14,890 nucleotides of DNA, taken from Candidatus Nitrosymbiomonas sp. (GTDB taxonomy: Bacteria; Sysuimicrobiota; Sysuimicrobiia; Sysuimicrobiales; Humicultoraceae). The translations under genes and the position numbers were made by a program. This document shows positions 11,811 to 14,890 of the stretch, in pieces. The stretch spans positions 1-14,890 of the forward strand of contig DYHL01000039.1 in NCBI GenBank assembly GCA_020724185.1, in the 5' to 3' direction. The first letter of the stretch is position 1, and every line of letters starts with the position of its first letter. The notes beneath the pieces were generated by a model. The model searched no databases. It was given only the letters and a program-made list of their open reading frames with translations, and was not told where the DNA came from.

Positions 11811-12842
11811 ATGCCGGTAGACCTTCAGGTTCTACCCACCGCCGCGGCCACCCGGTCCGCGCTCGAGACGCTGCTCGGCGGCTCGGACAGCGTCAGGATC
11901 GCGTCCGCCTTCGTCCGGCAGAGCGGCGTGGACGAGCTGCGCCTTCTGCAGCGACCCGTGCGCCGGTTGCAGGTGATCGCGGGGACCGACTTCGGGCTGA
12001 CTCAAGTAGAAGCGCTGGAAGCCCTACACACCCCGCCGGATCGGGAGTGCAGGCTCTACTACGCCCGGGAGGATGCCGAGGAAGGCGTCTTTCACCCCAA
12101 GCTCTACCTGGGCACTGCCGGCCCGAACTTCATCGCCGTCGTCGGCTCCTCGAACCTGACCGGCCCTGCCCTGACCAGGAACATCGAGCTCAACGTGGCC
12201 CTCACCGGCAGCCTCGAGGAGCCGCTGGCCAGGGACCTGGACGGCTTCTTCCAGAGCCTGTGGCAATCACCCGGCGTGCTGCGCCTGACGAAGGAGATCG
12301 CCGACGCCTATCGCGTTGACCAGAGCGCCCGCGAGCGCCTCTGGCGACAGATGCGCCACTCGCCGGAGTTCCGGCGCGCCCGCGAACTCGTCCGGCGGAC
12401 GGTGCTGGAGCACTTCGCCGGCGGGACGGGCCGGAAGTGGCTGCTGGTGACCTCGATGGACAACTACTTTGTATGCCTGGGCCGGGGGCGATGGGGCGAT
12501 GAGAACTACGGCCGCATCAGCCAGATCAGACCCGGCGACCTCTTGATCTTCTACATCAAGGGCAGGCACAAACTCGGTGCCGCCGCAATCGTCACGACAC
12601 CCGTGTATCGGTCATCGGACGACACCTGGGCCGACCGCCAGTATCCCTACCGGCCTGCCTTCCTTCGGCGCAAGGACACGAAGTGGGGCACAGCCCTGCA
12701 GACATCCTCGCTGGAACTCCCACACACCGACGCGCAGTTGCTGATCGAAGCGATCGGCGCCGCGGAAGCGGCGCCCGATCTCCGGCTGGCGGTAGCGGAG
12801 GGTCCGGAAGGGTATCGGGTAGAGACGGACGGATCAACGTGA
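11811..12842 (+). CDS. PLD-family nuclease fused to an EVE domain, candidate modification-dependent restriction enzyme
   Basis: A 343-residue two-domain protein. Residues about 10-160 form a phospholipase-D-like domain of the restriction-nuclease type: H95-x-K97 in GVFHPKLYLG, then AVVGSSNLTGPALTRNIELN with N115 and E126 as the remaining HKD-type positions. One half-site is present, so a dimer would complete the active site, as in BfiI/NgoFVII-like nucleases. Residues about 208-320 resemble an EVE (PUA-like) domain: RKWLLVTSMDNYFVC, RGRWGDENYGRISQIRPGD, LLIFYIKGRHKLGAA, then YPYRPAF. EVE domains bind modified bases, so the fusion suggests cutting of modified phage DNA (inference). ATG 11811 is preferred; ATG 11784 and 11730 are in frame but have no better ribosome site. 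It stands alone, convergent with the HEPN gene. Confidence 0.8.
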   Translation: MPVDLQVLPTAAATRSALETLLGGSDSVRIASAFVRQSGVDELRLLQRPVRRLQVIAGTDFGLTQVEALEALHTPPDRECRLYYAREDAEEGVFHPKLYLGTAGPNFIAVVGSSNLTGPALTRNIELNVALTGSLEEPLARDLDGFFQSLWQSPGVLRLTKEIADAYRVDQSARERLWRQMRHSPEFRRARELVRRTVLEHFAGGTGRKWLLVTSMDNYFVCLGRGRWGDENYGRISQIRPGDLLIFYIKGRHKLGAAAIVTTPVYRSSDDTWADRQYPYRPAFLRRKDTKWGTALQTSSLELPHTDAQLLIEAIGAAEAAPDLRLAVAEGPEGYRVETDGST

Positions 12843-12879
12843 GAGGGGGACTGTCGGGGCCGTGAGAATGAGTGGCAGA

Positions 12880-13302
12880 TCAGGATCTACGTGCCCATGC
12901 CACCAGGCGCTCTGCGTGCTTGGTCGCGGCCTCCGCGTCATGCGCCCGGCAGAGTCGTCCTTCGTACTCCACCGTGTTCTTGCGATCAAGCAGCGCTGCC
13001 AGGTGATTTGAAGCCTTCTTGGCCTCCTCGTCCCTGGGGAACAACTGGCGAATGAGCCTGACCTGGTCCATGTGTATCTGGCTGATCGAGCGAACGCCGT
13101 GTTCCGCGACGCACGCAGCGTCGGCCGCGGAGATCCCGGCGTGGACCGCCAAGAGAACAGCCGTGTCCCACCGGCCCGCCGCCGAGGCTTCGAGCGCCTG
13201 CGCGAGATGGCCCTCGGCTTTCTTCAGGTAGTTCGCGGCTTGGATCCGCGCCGTCTCGCGCGTTGGAACCGTCGGCTGGCGTCCAGGTTTCTGCTTACCC
13301 AC
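12880..13302 (-). CDS. HEPN-domain protein, partner of the adjacent nucleotidyltransferase
   Basis: A protein of about 140 residues, all helical, with the HEPN pattern ANYLKKAEGHLAQALEASAA, then GRWDTAVLLAVHAGISAADA and LLDRKNTVEYEGR near the C-terminus. The canonical HEPN RNase motif R-x(4-6)-H is not seen; the corresponding place reads RKNTVEYE. It may use other residues, or act as a non-nuclease HEPN. The best start is GTG 13300-13302, with GAGG 9 bases upstream inside the preceding gene; TTG 13311 in the same frame is an alternative. It overlaps the stop of the nucleotidyltransferase gene by 8 bases (17 if TTG), the arrangement of MNT-HEPN TA operons, with the nucleotidyltransferase first. 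Toxin role is inferred from gene pairing. Confidence 0.75.
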   Translation of the reverse strand: MGKQKPGRQPTVPTRETARIQAANYLKKAEGHLAQALEASAAGRWDTAVLLAVHAGISAADAACVAEHGVRSISQIHMDQVRLIRQLFPRDEEAKKASNHLAALLDRKNTVEYEGRLCRAHDAEAATKHAERLVAWARRS

Positions 13303-13915
13303 CGACGGCAACCTCAGCGAGGCTGCGTCCGGCCAACACCCGCCCTTCGCTCACGATCAACCGTACCAATTGGTCACCCGCCGCCAACTTCGCCCGGACC
13401 TCTTCGGCCGTCATCAATATCACCGAGATGAATCGGCCGAACCGCTCGCCGAGGTCCCCGCGCAACTCGTCGACGTGCCGCTCAACGGTCTCGCGCCCGC
13501 CTTCATCTGTGACCACCAGCAGGAGGTCGACGTCGCTGCGCGGTGTCGCCACCCCGCGGGCCCAACTGCCGTACAGGACAACGGACCCCACCGACGGGCG
13601 GAGAGCCGCTAGGGCCTCTTCACCGAGTCGCTCGAGCCATCGCGCCTCGTTCCGGAAGGCCGGCTCCAGGATCTCGGTCACGACGTATCGGTCCCGGTTC
13701 AGAGAGTAGAGATACGCCGTCCCAGCACGGCGCCGCTCGATCACGCCCTCTTGGGTTAGCCGTTCCAAAACCTGACGCGCGACAGAGTGATGGACCCCAG
13801 CGGCGCTGGCAAGATGGCGACCGGTGATCACCTGTGGGTGGGTTGCCAGGTAGCGCAGCAGCCGAACTGCTGGCTTGGAGGCCAGAGCATCGAGCGAGTG
13901 GGCAGGGGCGGACAT
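13295..13915 (-). CDS. Winged-HTH plus minimal nucleotidyltransferase (MNT) antitoxin
   Basis: A 206-residue fusion. Residues 8-75 form a winged helix (PAVRLLRYLATHP, GVHHSVARQVLERLTQEGVI, then ERRRAGTAYLYSLN), probably for DNA binding and autoregulation. Residues about 85-195 form a nucleotidyltransferase: VVLYGSWARGVATPRSDVDL gives G116-S117 and D128-x-D130, and the catalytic motif is complete. In type VII TA systems such an enzyme AMPylates or otherwise modifies the HEPN toxin to neutralise it. The ATG at 13913-13915 is preferred to the upstream frame start at 13960, as the winged helix begins right after it and GGGG lies about 8 bases upstream. It overlaps the HEPN gene. Its HTH segment has a near-identical copy at 11169-11214. 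Confidence 0.88.
   Translation of the reverse strand: MSAPAHSLDALASKPAVRLLRYLATHPQVITGRHLASAAGVHHSVARQVLERLTQEGVIERRRAGTAYLYSLNRDRYVVTEILEPAFRNEARWLERLGEEALAALRPSVGSVVLYGSWARGVATPRSDVDLLLVVTDEGGRETVERHVDELRGDLGERFGRFISVILMTAEEVRAKLAAGDQLVRLIVSEGRVLAGRSLAEVAVGG
13729..13774. repeat. 46-base repeat, copy 2 (partner at 11169-11214)
   Basis: This is the intact-context copy inside the winged-HTH coding region of the nucleotidyltransferase gene, 42 of 46 bases identical to 11169-11214 in the same orientation. It is the likely source or relative of the piece found in the chimeric remnant. Confidence 0.85.
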
Positions 13916-13944
13916 GGTTCGTGCCCCATATGTATGCTTATTAT

Positions 13945-13956
13945 GTACATGTGTAC
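13945..13956. promoter_or_regulatory. Short inverted repeat upstream of the HTH-MNT gene
   Basis: GTACA-TG-TGTAC lies 29 bases upstream of the ATG at 13915 in an AT-rich patch that contrasts with its GC-rich surroundings. On the minus strand CATAAT (-10-like) partly overlaps it. It is a plausible binding site for the winged HTH encoded downstream, but it is short. Confidence 0.4.
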
Positions 13957-13961
13957 GCATT

Positions 13962-14244
13962 TCATGCCCACTCTATCACTCGGGACCGCGGTTGGCAAGT
14001 CTCCACACGCGGCGGCAGATCCTGCTGGACCGTTTGCCACAGAATGTCTAGGTTGATGTCAAAGTAGGCGTGTACGAGGCGATGACGCATGGCGATCATG
14101 TCTGCCCAGGGCAGCCCCGGGAGTTGTGCCCTGGTCTCCTCTGAGACTTGACTTGCTGCTTCCCCGATGATCTCGATGGCCTTGACGAGTGCCAGGACCA
14201 GCATCAAACATGTGCTGGAGGCGTACGGCATCATCCCTCCGCAT
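13962..14244 (-). pseudogene. hepT: HepT (HEPN/DUF86) toxin with internal deletion and frameshift
   Basis: The original start is the ATG at 14242-14244, overlapping the MntA stop by 14 bases and reading MRRDDAVRLQHMFDA, the usual HepT N-terminus. The frame then turns to nonsense and ends near 14059. In the next frame the rest of HepT is intact: MLVLALVKAIEIIGEAAS, LPWADMIAMRHRLVHAYFDI with the RX4HXY RNase motif, and LDILWQTVQQDLPP, ending at 13962. About 20-25 residues between DA and MLV are missing compared with family members, so a deletion of a non-multiple of three joined the halves. Both sides carry ATGCT at the join, suggesting slippage or microhomology deletion. A 90-residue frame from ATG 14232-14234 could make an N-terminally altered protein keeping the catalytic motif. 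Confidence 0.75.
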
Positions 14245-14533
14245 ACTGCACCTGCGCCTCTTTGACGACGTCCTCTCGGAAATACCGGCTGAGATCCTCA
14301 GGCGTACGCAGATCGACCCTGCGCCCGCCAAGGGTGTCCGACAACTCCCTTTCCATCCGGGCGATACCAAGTAGCCCGGGCGTGTGGCCCGGTTCAAACT
14401 CCACGAGCACGTCGATGTCGCTGTCGGGTCCGAAATCCTCGCGGAGTGACGATCCGAACAGGGCCAGACGCCTGACATGATGCTGCCGGCAGAAGGCGGC
14501 GATTGTCTCCTTGTCCAGGGCAATCTTGGCCAT
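14231..14533 (-). CDS. mntA: MntA nucleotidyltransferase antitoxin
   Basis: A 100-residue minimal nucleotidyltransferase of the MntA (type VII antitoxin) family. The core is RRLALFGSSLREDFGPDSDI then DVLVEFEPG, giving G27-S28 and the metal pair D39-x-D41, with a third acidic residue D74 in GGRRVDLRTPEDL. The end YFREDVVKEAQVQYAEG is typical. MntA transfers AMP to the tyrosine of the HepT RX4HXY motif to block its RNase. AGGAG stands 7 bases before the ATG (14531-14533). The next gene on this strand is the damaged hepT, so this antitoxin may no longer have its original target. It could also act on the neighbouring HEPN protein, though that protein lacks the motif. Confidence 0.9.
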   Translation of the reverse strand: MAKIALDKETIAAFCRQHHVRRLALFGSSLREDFGPDSDIDVLVEFEPGHTPGLLGIARMERELSDTLGGRRVDLRTPEDLSRYFREDVVKEAQVQYAEG

Positions 14534-14622
14534 CGCTCAACTCCTGGGCACCGGGCCGTGTGACGCCGCTCTCTTGTGCTGCCCCGCTTGCCTTTCACAG
14601 TCTACAGCCCCTGGCCGCGATC

Positions 14623-14890
14623 TTACATCCCAGAGCCTGCGGCCCGATCCATTCGTATGTGTCGTGCCAGACAGTAGGCCGCCAGCTTGACGTCCTCCTC
14701 GGCCAATCTGACCGGTTCCCGCTTCACGAAGCCCGGCAACATCTTGGGGTTGAGCACCCAGGTTTGGTGGCGATGCGCGTCGTTTCCCAGCCTAACGAAC
14801 CAGCCAGGAAGGACCACGACGGGGCGGATGGGGTAGCTGCGTATTCCGATGAATTCGTCCACTGATTCCGGGGTTATTCGTCCACCGATT
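14623..14890 (-). CDS. Partial NERD-like (nuclease-related) protein, C-terminus
   Basis: The frame enters from the right edge without a start and ends at a stop at 14623, showing about 88 residues. PVVVLPGWFVRLG, then TWVLNPKMLPGFVKREP and LAEEDVKLAAYCLARHIRM, resemble the C-terminal half of NERD-domain proteins ('PVVVFPGWFV ... WVLNPKALP ... L..YI'). The catalytic N-terminal part lies outside the window. A GTG at 14862 is available, but the family pattern and the open frame beyond it suggest a longer gene. About 90 bases separate it from mntA, with no gene between. Role unknown; such proteins are common in defence-rich regions. Confidence 0.5.
   Translation of the reverse strand, partial: IGGRITPESVDEFIGIRSYPIRPVVVLPGWFVRLGNDAHRHQTWVLNPKMLPGFVKREPVRLAEEDVKLAAYCLARHIRMDRAAGSGM

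Noticed and set aside
11152..13774. The two 46-base repeats as ends of a mobile element
   Set aside because: They are same-strand copies within coding sequence for an HTH motif, with no transposase between them and no target duplication; a recombined gene fragment explains them better.

Overview
The window is a GC-rich bacterial chromosome segment of unknown species. It carries one intact-looking anaerobic catabolic locus inside a dense patch of toxin-antitoxin (TA) and defence genes, several of them broken. An oxygen-sensitive glycyl radical enzyme implies an anaerobic or microaerobic host. I cannot name a phylum from the sequence alone. No tRNA, rRNA, CRISPR array or transposase was found.

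Layout. (1) The left edge, minus strand, holds the N-terminus of a membrane spermidine-synthase-like protein. (2) 535-1314, plus strand: a HigB/HigA-type TA pair with a promoter and palindromic operator that may give a leaderless toxin mRNA. (3) About 1315-1850 has no intact gene, only a possible antitoxin remnant on the minus strand. (4) 1845-7588, plus strand: operator, FCD-type GntR regulator, glycyl-radical activase, a glycyl radical enzyme that keeps the HypD (trans-4-hydroxy-L-proline dehydratase) active-site residues at a constant numbering offset, and a secreted oligopeptide-type ABC substrate-binding protein. (5) 7610-10126, minus strand and convergent with the previous block: an operon of a creatininase-family pseudogene, a nitrilase-superfamily amidohydrolase and a mandelate racemase/muconate lactonizing (enolase superfamily) enzyme. 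(6) 10146-11042, minus strand: a Xre/RES TA pair whose 3' end abuts the point where the creatininase pseudogene loses its 5' end. (7) 11152-11563, minus strand: a mosaic of TA fragments, namely a HigA piece joined to a piece of an MNT-family HTH plus a nucleotidyltransferase-like fragment. (8) 11811-12842, plus strand: a PLD-nuclease/EVE-domain fusion, a candidate modification-dependent restriction enzyme. (9) 12880-14533, minus strand: two nucleotidyltransferase/HEPN modules in tandem. One looks intact. In the other the HepT toxin has an internal deletion and frameshift while the MntA antitoxin is intact. (10) The right edge, minus strand, holds the C-terminus of a protein resembling NERD (nuclease-related) proteins.

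How they may work together. The regulator, activase and dehydratase form a compact operon: the stop of the regulator overlaps an ATG, and a Shine-Dalgarno sequence lies 8 bases before the dehydratase start. The adjacent binding protein suggests uptake of hydroxyproline or hydroxyproline-containing peptides. The convergent enolase-superfamily/nitrilase/creatininase operon could act on a related cyclic amino acid or amide, but its substrate is not shown by the sequence. The right half reads as a defence and TA island with repeated module gain, recombination and decay. The PLD-EVE gene is its most interesting intact member.
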